Numbered from the stretch's first letter, positions 7,181-16,535 are shown. The stretch: 49,145 nt of DNA from Planctomycetota bacterium (GCA_021800165.1 JAJYZF010000025.1:1-49145), one strand, 5' to 3'. Notes: generated by a model from the sequence alone, not told the origin. Made by a program: numbers and translations.

Positions 7181-7600
7181 CTACACCAGCAACGCAAATG
7201 TCGCCACGCCCTGGGCCGCTATTTTTCCACCGACCATGGCCAGGAGTTGGCATTTCAACAAGGTTTGCCAGTGCCGCAATACACTTATCCGCAATTCTAA
7301 GGTGTCACCGGTCTGCACAGGCTCTAGAAACGACAGGTGGTCAATGGCTACCAGGCGGCCGGCGGGAACGGGTGCGTGGGCCTGGCGCGCCGCCAATCCG
7401 GCCTGGCACGCGGCGGCCTGAGCCAATACCTCAAGGAGCACCGCTGGCGGCAACCTCTTCGCCCGCACCAGGGTGTTAAGCACCGGGTTATCATCTGGAA
7501 TGGTCCAGCGTGCGGCGATAGATCCATCTTCTTGCGGCTCCGCCTGATCCAACCAGTGCATCGGAGGCCGATGTGGAATGAAATAAGCTAGATTTTCCAT
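7181..7600 (-). CDS. Hot-dog fold 3-hydroxyacyl-ACP dehydratase-like protein
   Basis: 139 residues from the ATG at 7600, with GGCGGA upstream. The longer open frame before it is Ala/Arg/Pro-rich and unlikely to be coding. The start YFIPHRPPMHWLDQ is the beta-strand/loop seen in ApeP/FabZ-like dehydratases (usual form LPHRPPMLLLD). LPPAVLLEVLAQAAACQAG holds the central hot-dog helix with the conserved Glu of the active site, and DHLSFLEPVQTGDTLEL is the usual strand near the end. The canonical HFPGxPxxPG loop is altered, as in aryl-polyene-type dehydratases. It should remove water from, or just bind, beta-hydroxyacyl chains on a carrier protein. It lies upstream-facing beside PlsC and the divergent ketosynthase pair, suggesting a common acyl product. 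The assignment to aryl-polyene-like chemistry is inference. Confidence 0.65.
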   Translation of the reverse strand: MENLAYFIPHRPPMHWLDQAEPQEDGSIAARWTIPDDNPVLNTLVRAKRLPPAVLLEVLAQAAACQAGLAARQAHAPVPAGRLVAIDHLSFLEPVQTGDTLELRISVLRHWQTLLKCQLLAMVGGKIAAQGVATFALLV

Positions 7601-7847
7601 GGAATTCCGCCGAATCTGCCGCCTACCCCATCCATTATAAACCTGGTACCGCACGATTCCATCATGGATGGCCAATATCGGCGAGGCGCGCTGCGGCCGT
7701 GCCGCCCTGCGGGCCGGCGAGCACGGTGCTTCGGCAGGTTCAGGTCTTGCCGCGGCCAATGGGCGGCAAGGGGCGGAAAGCCGCGGTTGCTCTCGGCTCG
7801 GCCCTGCAAGAATAGCTGGCCTCGCCCATCCTTATGACCTTGAAAAT

Positions 7848-8657
7848 TTACGTGGAAACGATTGAACTCTTGTGGTCATCTGTTGCCGCAGTGCTTGCAT
7901 CTGCCTCAAGGGCTGCTGCGATTAAGCCGTGGGTTTGCCGCTTCAAAACCAGATGGGCTTTGGGCGCTGCCGGATCGGCATAGAGAATTCCCAGTGGCCG
8001 CACGGAAATTGGGACGTCGATAATAGCCACGTATCCAGGGGTCATGCAGCGGCCACTGCCGCGGATAGCCACCGGCACAATGGGCACGCCGGTTTGCACG
8101 GCCAGGAGAAACGCTCCGTCATGAAATCGGCCCAACCGTCCGCTGCGCGAGCGAGTTCCTTCCGGAAACACGTACAGCCCCACCCCTTGCCGGATACTTT
8201 CCGCCGCCTGCTCGAGCACATTGGGATCATCGACATGCAAATGGCCGCACAGCCGCATCAGCCAGCCCAGCAGCGGCTTTTGAAACGGCCAATCTTTGGC
8301 CCAGCACCGGGCATCGGGAGAGAGTTGAAAGAGTAGAAGAATGTCGATGGCGGACTGATGATTAGCGACCAAGATACAGGGTTCCGGAATAGCTTGACCG
8401 GGCAGATTCTCAATGACCATTCGCGCGCCGCAGAAGCCGCGCATGGCATGGCGATAAAAGGCCCGGGTCCAGCGGCGGGCCAAACGGCGCTGCGGATCCC
8501 AGGTCGCCCCGGCCAGCCATAGCAGCGGTCCGAGCACCACCGCCAGAACAAACAAATACAGACCAAACCAGGTGTACACCAAGGCTGTCCGCCAGCGGAT
8601 GCGCCACGTTAACCGGGCGTGCCGCCGATCCATGGGAATTGTATCTGCCGAGGGCAT
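7848..8657 (-). CDS. PlsC-type 1-acyl-glycerol-3-phosphate acyltransferase
   Basis: 269 residues from the ATG at 8657, with AAAAGG upstream; the open frame extends 117 codons further but without family features. There is an N-terminal membrane helix (ALVYTWFGLYLFVLAVVLGP, about residues 27-46). Acyltransferase motif I is NHQSAID (H-x4-D catalytic pair) and motif III is FPEGTRSRSGRLGRFHDGA, with the conserved Glu-Gly that contacts the phosphate; VPIVPVAIRG is motif IV. The length fits PlsC. The enzyme moves an acyl group from acyl-ACP or CoA to lysophosphatidic acid, or to a similar acceptor, at the inner membrane. It is transcribed in the same direction as the dehydratase and away from the ketosynthases. 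In aryl-polyene-like loci such acyltransferases act on the special acyl chain; this role is possible here. Confidence 0.85.
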   Translation of the reverse strand: MPSADTIPMDRRHARLTWRIRWRTALVYTWFGLYLFVLAVVLGPLLWLAGATWDPQRRLARRWTRAFYRHAMRGFCGARMVIENLPGQAIPEPCILVANHQSAIDILLLFQLSPDARCWAKDWPFQKPLLGWLMRLCGHLHVDDPNVLEQAAESIRQGVGLYVFPEGTRSRSGRLGRFHDGAFLLAVQTGVPIVPVAIRGSGRCMTPGYVAIIDVPISVRPLGILYADPAAPKAHLVLKRQTHGLIAAALEADASTAATDDHKSSIVST

Positions 8658-8936
8658 GATCCGAGCCTTTTCCCAACGCACGGTTGTTGCGTTTTGATTA
8701 TCCGGTATAACAACCCCGCACCACCCTTGGCCCACGGACATATTTGTCCGGTGCCGCTGGTGCCTTGCCGCGAGGAACCTTGTGGACTTCGGCGGCCACC
8801 GCGGGACCGAACACTTAAAGTCCATGCACAAATGTGCTAAATTCAGATAATACCGTGCGGGTCGTGCCCCAACAACACCGCGGAAATGCGACCGCTGATT
8901 GGCGGGGCGGGCCGGTATTTTTAGGATGCCAAGGTT

Positions 8937-10037
8937 ATGCCCCACCCGGACCATGCCATGGAAATCGTCTCCAGCGCCGCAATTACGCCGGAGTTTCAAA
9001 CCATCCAAGCTTTGTGGACCGCGTGGTGTACAGGATCCCGGCCGGAAGCGATGGGCGTGGAGTCACGCAACTCTATGGATTGGCATGGTTTGGTGACCGA
9101 GGCCCTGCACCCGATTCTAACTCATGTGCGCGATGCGTCGCACTGCGGCGTGATATTGGCCACGGCCAAGGGAAATATCGCGGAAATTGAGGCGTGGATG
9201 GCGGCATTGCGGCAGGGGAGCAGGGTTGATCCGGTGCCGGAATTAATGTCCGATTCCCTCCAAGCGGTGACGCATCAGTTTGGTTTCGGCGGGCCGTGTT
9301 ATGTTGTATCCACTGCCTGCACATCCGGTTTAACGGCTCTGATAGAGGCCGGCGAACTTCTGGCTGGCGGTGTGGTTTCGGAGGTCGTGGTGGTAGCGGC
9401 GGAAACAATCACCGATTTTACCCACAGCGGCTTTCAGGCGCTGAAGGCTTTAACCAAGACCACCTGTCGCCCTTTTGATAAAAGCCGGGACGGCTTGGCA
9501 CTCGGCTCGGCGGCGGCGGCGTGCCTGCTTCGGCGAATCGAACCATGGCCGCGCTCCGAGGGTACCGTGTCATTGGTGGGCTGGGGCATGGCTGCGGATG
9601 CCGTGCATCGGACCGCGCCGGATCGGACGGCGGGTGGACTCATCCGGGCCATCCGCAGCGCACTGGCCATGGCGGGCCTTGGTCCAGAGGCCATTGATGT
9701 GGTGGCTGTTCATGGCACCGGCACACGCTATAACGACCAGATGGAAGCCACCGCCCTACGCGCGCTGTTTTCCCATCAGCCGGCGATCACCGGCATAAAA
9801 GGGCTCATCGGCCATACCTTGGGGGCGGCGGGCTTGATTGAGACTCTCCTGGCGGGGCGCTGCCTGATTACCGGCCTGGTGCCCCCGATGGTTGGGCTGC
9901 AACAATCTGAATATCCGGATTTAAATTTGGTTATCCAATCCGGACCTGTCCGGCCCTTAAAATATCTGCTTAAAACCGCCAGTGGATTTGGCGGATTAAA
10001 TGCGGCGGTGATTTTATCGCAGACGGTGCCGGCATGA
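8937..10037 (+). CDS. Beta-ketoacyl-ACP synthase (KAS II-like)
   Basis: 366 residues. The active-site set is complete: Cys128 in STACTSG, His259 in VHGTGT, Lys288 in GIKGLIGH and His293 in the same segment. The protein should therefore catalyse Claisen condensation of acyl and malonyl-ACP. It is shorter than FabF (about 410), lacking part of the N-terminal strands. The start could be 8937 (with TTAGGA upstream) or 8958. The stop overlaps the ATG of the next gene (ATGA), so it is co-translated with a truncated ketosynthase partner. The dehydratase and PlsC genes on the other side of the 280-base divergent region suggest a small acyl-chain cluster. No ketoreductase or acyl carrier protein lies near, so these would be supplied from elsewhere. 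Confidence 0.85.
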   Translation: MPHPDHAMEIVSSAAITPEFQTIQALWTAWCTGSRPEAMGVESRNSMDWHGLVTEALHPILTHVRDASHCGVILATAKGNIAEIEAWMAALRQGSRVDPVPELMSDSLQAVTHQFGFGGPCYVVSTACTSGLTALIEAGELLAGGVVSEVVVVAAETITDFTHSGFQALKALTKTTCRPFDKSRDGLALGSAAAACLLRRIEPWPRSEGTVSLVGWGMAADAVHRTAPDRTAGGLIRAIRSALAMAGLGPEAIDVVAVHGTGTRYNDQMEATALRALFSHQPAITGIKGLIGHTLGAAGLIETLLAGRCLITGLVPPMVGLQQSEYPDLNLVIQSGPVRPLKYLLKTASGFGGLNAAVILSQTVPA

Positions 10038-10810
10038 ATACCCCAGCATATTTGTACGCCTGGATATCGCTGGATACCGACCGTACTCCGCTGGTGTTGG
10101 GCTGGGGCGGCGGCACGTGGCAGGGGGTGCAGCGCCCCACGACCAAGGCGGCCAACCTGGCCTGCGATGCGGCGCAGGCTTTGCTGTCCGGCATAACGGC
10201 AGGTTATCGGGACGGCGGCGGAGTGTTTATCGGCAGCACGACCGGATCCCTGCACGACGATCTGGTGTTTGATGAATCGCGCGTGATGGATGGCGGGCAA
10301 TATCCCAGCCCCAATGCGTTCCGCCGCACCTTGCCCAGTACCATTGCCACCGAAATCACCATGGATCTGGGGTTGCACGGGCCGGTGATCGTGTACGCGG
10401 CTGGTGCGGCTTCGGCGGCGGTGGCGTGCGTGCGTGGCATAGACTATCTGCGGCGGGGTATAGTACCCATGGCGATTGTGGGCGGCTTTGAAATCTGGAC
10501 TGGCGGTGATCATGGAGCTATGGCCAAAGCGCAGGTGCCGGAGGGCACGGAGGCCATTATCCCGCGGCCAACCTCCGCCGAACGTTGTCAGATCGTATTG
10601 GCCCTGATTGGATCGGCGGAAATCCCCGGTCATCGGCGGCCGCTGGGTCAATTTGCGCAAGCCAACCTGGGAGGCTCGGATATTCATCTGCCGGGACAAA
10701 CGGATCGCAGCTTAAATCTGTTGGTAGACTTATTGGTCGCGGGTCAAGGGCGGATGGAGGTGGATGGGGCGGTAGGGATCAAGGTGGTGTTGGAACTGCA
10801 ACGGCGGTAA
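10034..10810 (+). CDS. Truncated, Cys-less ketosynthase-like partner protein
   Basis: 258 residues that follow the N-terminal half of the thiolase fold. The segment GPVIVYAAGAASAAVACVRG aligns with the nucleophile elbow of the neighbouring ketosynthase, with Ala125 where Cys should be. GGVFIGSTTGSLHDD matches the usual strand/loop before it. There is no HGTGT and no second active-site His, so it cannot condense acyl chains by itself. Partner proteins that lost the Cys act as chain-length factors or heterodimer scaffolds, and the ATGA overlap with the active ketosynthase supports a heterodimer. A decayed gene is the alternative, but the frame is open and coupled. The family-level call is firm, the function inferred. 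Confidence 0.7.
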   Translation: MNTPAYLYAWISLDTDRTPLVLGWGGGTWQGVQRPTTKAANLACDAAQALLSGITAGYRDGGGVFIGSTTGSLHDDLVFDESRVMDGGQYPSPNAFRRTLPSTIATEITMDLGLHGPVIVYAAGAASAAVACVRGIDYLRRGIVPMAIVGGFEIWTGGDHGAMAKAQVPEGTEAIIPRPTSAERCQIVLALIGSAEIPGHRRPLGQFAQANLGGSDIHLPGQTDRSLNLLVDLLVAGQGRMEVDGAVGIKVVLELQRR

Positions 10811-10941
10811 TTGGGGCCGGCCCCGCTTTTCCCTGGTTCGGGAGCTTTTGGATCGCCTGTGGGCTGCGCTGTGCCAACCGCCATGTTCAAGCGTTATGAT
10901 ACTAAGCGAGTTTGGTGGTTTGGTTGAAGGTTATTTGGAAA

Positions 10942-12288
10942 ATGGTGGGTTTTATAAAGGTTAGAGCGATAACGCTGATGGCGGTTGTGGCGTTTTTGGT
11001 TCCGGTGGGTGCCGTGGTGCAGGGTGCGCACCTGGTGGCTGGGCCGATGGTGGGCAGCCTGACGGCACATGCGGCGCGGCTTTGGTTTGAAATCAACCAC
11101 AGTGACCGTGTGAAAGTGCAATGTTTTGATGCCAATACCGGTCAACTGCAAAGCGCTTATGGCTTCACAGTGGTAGGGCCGCCGCCGTTTGTCGCCGACC
11201 TGAATCTGGCCAATCTGCGCAGCGACCATGACTACCGGATCAAGGTTGATCTGGGCGGTGTGCCGGTGCGTTTGCCCGGCCCTCCACTGGTGATCCACAC
11301 GGCTCCGGCACGGGGTTCCGGCAGCCCGATAACGCTGGCCTTTGGTTCCTGTGCCGATACCGCCGAATATGGCAGCCCCCGGATATGGAAGAGCATTGCC
11401 GCTACGCAGCCGCTGGCATTTATTTTTGTCGGCAACGCCTTTTATCTGCCCCGCCACCTGAAAGAGTTTCCTTATACTTACGTCCATGCCGAAAGATTTT
11501 TGATGGGGCACTATTTGAAGGCCCGGCAATTTGCGGGTTTCCAGCGGCTGTTACGTATCGCGGCTGTCTATGCCACCTGGGATGACCGCGACTTTGGCAC
11601 CCCGCACAGCAACCGCACTTTTGTCTTTAGCCAACAATCTTTGCAGGCTTTTGAAACCTACTGGCCCAACCCGGGTTACGGGATAGCCCACGCCCCCGGT
11701 ACGTTCTGCCATTTTCGGCTCGGCGATGTGGCGGTGTTCTTGCTGGATGATCGCACTTTTCGCGACCCGACCAAGGCTCCGCACCCGCGCACCATGTTGG
11801 GTTGGCGGCAACTGGCGTGGCTGAAAAGTCGGTTGCTGCGCAGCCGGGCCACCTTCAAACTCATCGTCGATGGAGACCCGGTGCTTTCGGATTATCCGGG
11901 CCATGAGTCGTGGGGCCGTTTTCATCATGAACGGGCGGGGTTTTTTGATTGGCTCTTCGGCCATGATGTTACCGGCGTTGTGTTTCTCAGCGGGCATCGC
12001 CGTTTCGGCGAGCTAAGTGTTCGCCCGGCCAATGCTCAGGGATTAGATCAATACCCGCTTTACGATCTGACCAGTTCTTCTCTGGCGGCCAGGCCCGTGC
12101 GGCGGGCAAAAGCCTCGGCGTGGATTAACCCGCGGCGCGCGGGGTTGCCGATTTTTGGGCATAATTTTGGACTCATTCGCGTGGGTGGGCCACTGGGCAA
12201 TCGCCATATCATTCTGGAACTTAAAAATTCGCGTGGCGCTACCCTGCTCTCGCAAACCATTTTGGCCAGGCAGCTTACCGGTGGGTAG
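10942..12288 (+). CDS. Secreted PhoD-like metallophosphatase with degenerate metal site
   Basis: 448 residues from the ATG at 10942; the open frame begins with a TTG 30 bases earlier. It has a signal-type hydrophobic start (ITLMAVVAFLVPVGAVVQG). A Fn3-like N-terminal segment (about 30-120) precedes LAFGSCAD (about 132-139), as in PhoD alkaline phosphatases/phospholipases D. The metal-binding motifs are altered: usual GDxxY is GNAFY (Asn165), DDHDxG is DDRDFG (Arg216), and the later GDxH is GHRR. LDDRTFRDP, the loop near the centre, is kept. Loss of an Asp and two His ligands makes normal alkaline phosphatase activity doubtful; it may bind rather than cleave. A TATGAT box at 10895 may be its -10. 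It converges on sppA. Confidence 0.75.
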   Translation: MVGFIKVRAITLMAVVAFLVPVGAVVQGAHLVAGPMVGSLTAHAARLWFEINHSDRVKVQCFDANTGQLQSAYGFTVVGPPPFVADLNLANLRSDHDYRIKVDLGGVPVRLPGPPLVIHTAPARGSGSPITLAFGSCADTAEYGSPRIWKSIAATQPLAFIFVGNAFYLPRHLKEFPYTYVHAERFLMGHYLKARQFAGFQRLLRIAAVYATWDDRDFGTPHSNRTFVFSQQSLQAFETYWPNPGYGIAHAPGTFCHFRLGDVAVFLLDDRTFRDPTKAPHPRTMLGWRQLAWLKSRLLRSRATFKLIVDGDPVLSDYPGHESWGRFHHERAGFFDWLFGHDVTGVVFLSGHRRFGELSVRPANAQGLDQYPLYDLTSSSLAARPVRRAKASAWINPRRAGLPIFGHNFGLIRVGGPLGNRHIILELKNSRGATLLSQTILARQLTGG

Positions 12289-12299
12289 TCCTTGGCCGG

Positions 12300-13325
12300 T
12301 TACTGTTCCCACATATACAAAAATTGCGGATGGAGCATAGCGGCCATTTCCGCCGAACCCAACTGAATGTTCACCAGATTCAGGTTGCCCAGAGGCTTGA
12401 TCGGCTGGGCCTTGGCGTAAATGGATCCGCTGCCGTGCGCCGCTCGCGAGTAAATCACCACACTGGCGTGATGAATGTGCGCCATCCGTTTGGCCAGAGC
12501 AATGGCGTCTTGCAAGGTTCCCACCGAATTGATCAGGTGGTAGTGGGCGGCGCGTTGTCCGGTCAAGGGACGGCCGTCCGTAAGCCGCGGCCAATCGGCC
12601 GGCGCCACCAACGGATGTGTCTTTTCCACCACGCCTCTGAAGCGGGCATAAAACTGACGGACAAAACCCTGGATAATACGGGCTTGCGAGGGGGTCATCT
12701 TGGAAAATGGCGATCCGGTTTCCTTGTTGGGGCCGCTGACAAATGCCGGAGCGGAAATGCCCAGATATTCCAGCGATCGGTGAAAGTTAAAGAGTTGCAC
12801 AATCACCCCGATCGAGCCGGTAATGGTGGTGGGGTAGGCCATCTGATAATCGGCTGCGCAGGAAACGTAATAGCCGCCGCTGGCGCATACATCCATCATG
12901 GAGGCGATGACGGGCAGGTGTGTTTTCCGTCGGAAGGAGAGAATATCATGGTACATCATGGCACTGGCCGTCACCGTACCGCCGGGGGTGTTGAGGCGCA
13001 AAATTACAGCCTTGACCCGCGGATCATGGGCAATCTCATCCAGGGTCTGTTTTAGATCACTGACCGGGTTGTGGCCGGAAGTCAGCAGTCCGCCGCGCGA
13101 ATCCATCAGCATGCCGCTGATATTGACAATGGCCACACGATTGTTGTTAAACCAGGCGGTGGTGGTGTGTATGCAATGCGGCGTGATTTTCTGGTGGGTT
13201 GGCACCAGGTTGATTTGCACCGTGCGATTAGAGCATCCGCCCAGCAGAATCAACAGCATCAGGAAAATACCGCCGCCCACCGGCAGCCACGGTGAAAATT
13301 TGTCTCCGGCTCGTGCTCGATTCAT
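12300..13325 (-). CDS. sppA: Signal peptide peptidase SppA (S49), short form, lipoprotein
   Basis: 341 residues; GGAG lies 8 bases before the ATG. The N-terminal helix ends in a lipobox (LLGG-Cys31), so the protein is anchored in a membrane by lipid. The S49 serine/lysine dyad is visible: Ser149 in DVCASGGYY and Lys201 in SGPNKETGSPF, at the same spacing as in the short Gram-positive SppA. NTPGGTVTAS forms the oxyanion-side strand and TTITGSIGVI the adjacent strand. SppA cuts leftover signal peptides within the membrane. It is the last of the genes reading leftward behind the VOC protein, 59 bases away, and probably shares a transcript with it and ilvC. Confidence 0.9.
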   Translation of the reverse strand: MNRARAGDKFSPWLPVGGGIFLMLLILLGGCSNRTVQINLVPTHQKITPHCIHTTTAWFNNNRVAIVNISGMLMDSRGGLLTSGHNPVSDLKQTLDEIAHDPRVKAVILRLNTPGGTVTASAMMYHDILSFRRKTHLPVIASMMDVCASGGYYVSCAADYQMAYPTTITGSIGVIVQLFNFHRSLEYLGISAPAFVSGPNKETGSPFSKMTPSQARIIQGFVRQFYARFRGVVEKTHPLVAPADWPRLTDGRPLTGQRAAHYHLINSVGTLQDAIALAKRMAHIHHASVVIYSRAAHGSGSIYAKAQPIKPLGNLNLVNIQLGSAEMAAMLHPQFLYMWEQ

Positions 13326-13384
13326 TCAGTCAACTCCAATCGGCGGGTGATGATCAGCCCTATTTTTTTCGCGGCATCGGCGGT

Positions 13385-13801
13385 TTACTTGCGCTCCACA
13401 ATTTGCATCAGATTGCCTTCACAATCCACAAATGAAATCAGTCGTCCGCCACCGACCGCCTGTACGGCCGAGCCGATAAATCCCGCCCCTTCGGAAACCA
13501 GATGGGCATACGCGGCATCAAAATCGCGGACCACCCAGGCTACGTGGCTGATGCCGGCATCGTGACTTTCACGCGGTCGTCGCACATGGTCGTTGCGCGG
13601 CATGATTTCCATCAACATTCCACCGTGGATTCCTTGCGGACCCGGTGGGCCAACCAGGTACGTGGCCTGGTTGCTGGGCGGGTGGGGGTCTGTTTGCGCC
13701 ACCACCACCAACCCCAGCATCCGCTGATACCACTTGACCATAAGATCGGTATTATCCGCGGCAATGGCGACATGATCCAGTCGCTGGCAAAACTCAACCA
13801 T
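13385..13801 (-). CDS. VOC (glyoxalase/bleomycin-resistance fold) protein
   Basis: 138 residues from the ATG at 13801 (GGAG 8 bases upstream); the longer frame overlapping ilvC is rejected. Two VOC beta-alpha-beta-beta-beta units are seen: LDHVAIAADNTDLMVKWYQRML with the first metal-ligand His, and ISHVAWVVRDFDAAYAHLVSEG with the second; the last strand, FVDCEGNLMQIVE, has the C-terminal Glu. His/His/Glu fits a divalent metal site. The family includes methylmalonyl-CoA epimerase, glyoxalase I and resistance proteins. The WYxxxLGL pattern and GxLMEI are glyoxalase-like, but the substrate cannot be named from the sequence. It lies between ilvC and sppA, reading the same way. Confidence 0.8.
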   Translation of the reverse strand: MVEFCQRLDHVAIAADNTDLMVKWYQRMLGLVVVAQTDPHPPSNQATYLVGPPGPQGIHGGMLMEIMPRNDHVRRPRESHDAGISHVAWVVRDFDAAYAHLVSEGAGFIGSAVQAVGGGRLISFVDCEGNLMQIVERK

Positions 13802-13859
13802 ATTGCATACTCCACGCACGGGCCGGCGCGGGCGGGTGTGGTGCCGCTGCCGCCGGGCA

Positions 13860-14882
13860 TCATTCAATGTTTTTGGCATTGATCCATTTCATCATATTAC
13901 GCAGCTTGCGGCCGGTGACCTCCACCGGATGGTTTTTATCCGCTTCGTAGAGGGCATTAAATTTCGGTTTGCCGGCCTTATGTTCGGCCATCCATTCGGC
14001 GGCGAATTTGCCGCTGGTAATTTCATCCAGAATTTTCTGCATTTCTTTTTTGGTCTGATCGGTAACAATGCGCGGGCCGCGGGTTAAATCGCCGTATTCG
14101 GCGGTATTGCTGATGCTGTAGCGCATATAATTCAGGCCGCCCTGATAAATCAGATCAACAATGAGTTTCACCTCATGGACACATTCGAAATAGGCCATTT
14201 CCGGCGGATAGCCGTTTTTTACCAGCGTTTCGAAACCCGCTTTGATCAGGGCTGAAAGCCCGCCGCACAAAACCGCCTGTTCACCGAACAGATCAGTTTC
14301 ACATTCATCCTTAAACGTGGTGCTGATAATGCCCGCCCGTGCTCCGCCTATGCCATTGCCCCACGCCAGTGCCGTGGCCAGGGCGTGACCGGTGGCATCT
14401 TGATGCACGGCCACCAGACAGGGCACGCCGCCCCCTTTCACAAACTCGCTGCGCACCAGATGTCCCGGGCCTTTCGGGGCGATCATGATGACATCCACAT
14501 CCTTGGGCGGAACAATTTGCTTGAAGTGAATGTTAAAGCCGTGCGTTGCGCCCAAGGCCTTGCCGGCCTTGAGATGCGGCGCAATTTCCTTGGCATAAAT
14601 TTCCGATTGCACTTCATCCGGCAAGCCAATAATAATCAGGTCCGCCGCTTGTACCGCCGCGGGCACGGAGATCGGATCAAACCCGTGGCTGATCGCCAGT
14701 TTGCCGTTGGCCGAATCGCGCCGATTGGCCACCACAACCTTAACGCCACTGTCGCGCAGATTTTGCGCGTGGGCGTGACCCTGCGAACCATAACCTATGA
14801 CCGCCACGGTTTTACCTTGCAGACCCTTAAGCGGGGCTTCATTCTCATAATAGATTTTCAGGGAAGAAGGTGCATTTGCCAT
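13860..14882 (-). CDS. ilvC: Ketol-acid reductoisomerase (NADP+)
   Basis: 340 residues, the normal length of class I enzymes. [13 protein letters not shown] (about residues 30-42) is the Rossmann NADP(H) loop, followed by [11 protein letters not shown], whose Arg/Ser fit the NADPH phosphate. [12 protein letters not shown] and [12 protein letters not shown] carry the Mg2+-binding Asp/Glu, and [14 protein letters not shown] the C-terminal helix with the second Glu region. The enzyme makes 2,3-dihydroxy-isovalerate and -methylvalerate in valine/isoleucine synthesis. No other ilv gene is next to it. It has its own promoter (14942-14970, minus) and an AAGGA site upstream. Confidence 0.97.
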   Translation of the reverse strand: MANAPSSLKIYYENEAPLKGLQGKTVAVIGYGSQGHAHAQNLRDSGVKVVVANRRDSANGKLAISHGFDPISVPAAVQAADLIIIGLPDEVQSEIYAKEIAPHLKAGKALGATHGFNIHFKQIVPPKDVDVIMIAPKGPGHLVRSEFVKGGGVPCLVAVHQDATGHALATALAWGNGIGGARAGIISTTFKDECETDLFGEQAVLCGGLSALIKAGFETLVKNGYPPEMAYFECVHEVKLIVDLIYQGGLNYMRYSISNTAEYGDLTRGPRIVTDQTKKEMQKILDEITSGKFAAEWMAEHKAGKPKFNALYEADKNHPVEVTGRKLRNMMKWINAKNIE

Positions 14883-15237
14883 CGTTGTGATTCCTTATCG
14901 TGTCCAACCATCCACTGGAGCAACGGTTGCCCAGCCAATTGAGAATACTGATGCGGACCGATGTGGTCAAATGCCATCCGGAGATTCTGACGGCCTCAGC
15001 CAGATTGCCAAGGCCGGGTTGAAATATTTTTGGGCGGGCCGCGGAGAATCCACATATTACCGCGGCGCAGGTTTCCCGCCGGATTCATGCCCAAAGGGCT
15101 GGAGGGTTAAAGCCACGGCCCTGATTGCGGCGCTGCGCTTGCGGTTCTGCTTCGCCATGGTACAACATCGGACCGAACGGAACTTCCCGGAGGATTTTCC
15201 GGAACGGGCCGGACACTGCACCCAGGCGGATTTGATC
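14883..15237. other. Divergent region between ilvC and argJ
   Basis: 355 bases. The ilvC promoter lies here on the minus strand. On the plus strand argJ has only AGGCGGA a few bases before its ATG at 15238 and no clear promoter. The open frame extending upstream from argJ contains no family sequence and is taken as non-coding. Confidence 0.4.
14942..14970 (-). promoter_or_regulatory. ilvC promoter
   Basis: Minus strand: -35 TTGACC (14965-14970), 17-base spacer, -10 TATTCT (14942-14947). The ilvC ATG lies about 60 bases downstream. Confidence 0.5.
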
Positions 15238-16458
15238 ATGGCCAACGAAACGATTACCAGCGTTCCAGGCTTTTGGGCCGGGGCGCTGCGCTGCGGCATC
15301 AAGCAAGCCCATAAACCGGACTTGGCCATGCTCATCAGCAAGGTGCCGGCGGTCGCCGCAGCCGTATTTACGCGTAACAAAATTGTCGGCGCTCCGATTA
15401 TCGTGGGACGACGGAATGTGCGCAGTGGCCGGCTGCATGGTTGCATCATCAACAGCGGATGCTCCAACGTCTGCACGGGCCGGCGCGGTATCCGCGATGC
15501 CCGGGAAATGTGCCAACTCACGGCCGATGCCCTGATCCCGCGAATACCGAGTGTATCTGCCGGGCTTATTTTGCCCGGCAGCACCGGCGTGATCGGACAT
15601 TTTTTACCGATGGAAAAGCTGCGGGCCGGAATTCCCCGTTTGGCCGGTGAAATCAGTGACAGCGAGTCGGCCGGGGTGGCCTTCGCCCAGGGCATCTTGA
15701 CCACCGACACGCGGGTGAAAATGGCTGCGGCTACCCTGCGGCTCGGTTCGACGACGGTCCGGATTGCCGGGGTGTGTAAAGGCTCCGGCATGATCGCTCC
15801 GAACATGGCCACCATGCTGGCCTACGTGGCGACGGATGCCGCCATTGCGGTGCCACTGTTGCGGCGGACGGTGCAAGCGGTCGTGGATGAAACTTTTAAC
15901 TGCGTTACCGTGGATCAACACACCAGCACCAGCGATACGTTTGCCTGCCTGGCCAACGGCTTGGCGGGCCATCGGGTGTTGCGTACGGCCGGGCCGCAGT
16001 GGAAAAAGTTCCGGGCCGGCCTCTTTGAAGTCTGCGATGCGCTGTCCCGGCAGATTGCCGCCGATGGTGAAGGTGCCACCAAATTGGTACGTGTCTTTGT
16101 TACCGGGGCGGCTTCGGCCGCGGATGCCCGCAAAGCCGCCATGGCGATTGCCAACAGTCCGTTGGTGAAAACGGCCATTCATGGCGGCGACCCAAACTGG
16201 GGGCGGTTTGTCAGTGCGGCCGGCTATTCCGGGGCCAGAATGCGGGAGGATCGCTGTACGTGCCAAGTCGGCAGCATAACGGTTTTCAAAAATGGCCAAC
16301 CGACCCGGGTAGATCTGGGCGGCGTCGAGCAGGCCATGAAGCAGTCGGAACTGGATATAACCGTGCACCTGGGTACCGGGCGGGCATTCACCTGCCGTGT
16401 ATACACCTGCGATTTATCCCGCCAGTACATCACCATCAATGCCGATTACCATACGTAA
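15238..16458 (+). CDS. argJ: Bifunctional glutamate N-acetyltransferase / ornithine acetyltransferase
   Basis: 406 residues from ATG 15238, the usual length; the open frame starts far upstream but without family sequence. The self-cleavage site of the ArgJ family is seen: KGSGMIAPNMATMLAY, with the new N-terminal nucleophile Thr192 of the beta chain. GDPNWGRFVSAAGYSG (near residue 320) and the C-terminal LSRQYITINADYHT tail are also typical. The usual oxyanion-hole stretch NSGNAN is NSGCSN here. The enzyme transfers an acetyl group from N-acetylornithine to glutamate, and may also use acetyl-CoA, in arginine synthesis. It stands alone, away from other arg genes. Confidence 0.95.
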   Translation: MANETITSVPGFWAGALRCGIKQAHKPDLAMLISKVPAVAAAVFTRNKIVGAPIIVGRRNVRSGRLHGCIINSGCSNVCTGRRGIRDAREMCQLTADALIPRIPSVSAGLILPGSTGVIGHFLPMEKLRAGIPRLAGEISDSESAGVAFAQGILTTDTRVKMAAATLRLGSTTVRIAGVCKGSGMIAPNMATMLAYVATDAAIAVPLLRRTVQAVVDETFNCVTVDQHTSTSDTFACLANGLAGHRVLRTAGPQWKKFRAGLFEVCDALSRQIAADGEGATKLVRVFVTGAASAADARKAAMAIANSPLVKTAIHGGDPNWGRFVSAAGYSGARMREDRCTCQVGSITVFKNGQPTRVDLGGVEQAMKQSELDITVHLGTGRAFTCRVYTCDLSRQYITINADYHT

Positions 16459-16535
16459 ATGGCGAACTAAAAGCCGCGCCGGCCGGGGTTGGCAGCCGGG
16501 ATTTGCCTGGGCCGTCGGGAACGGATGCCGCGCGT

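Noticed and set aside
15057-16368. Several long minus-strand frames opposite argJ
   Set aside because: Shadows of the GC-rich argJ sequence; the argJ product is full-length and conserved.
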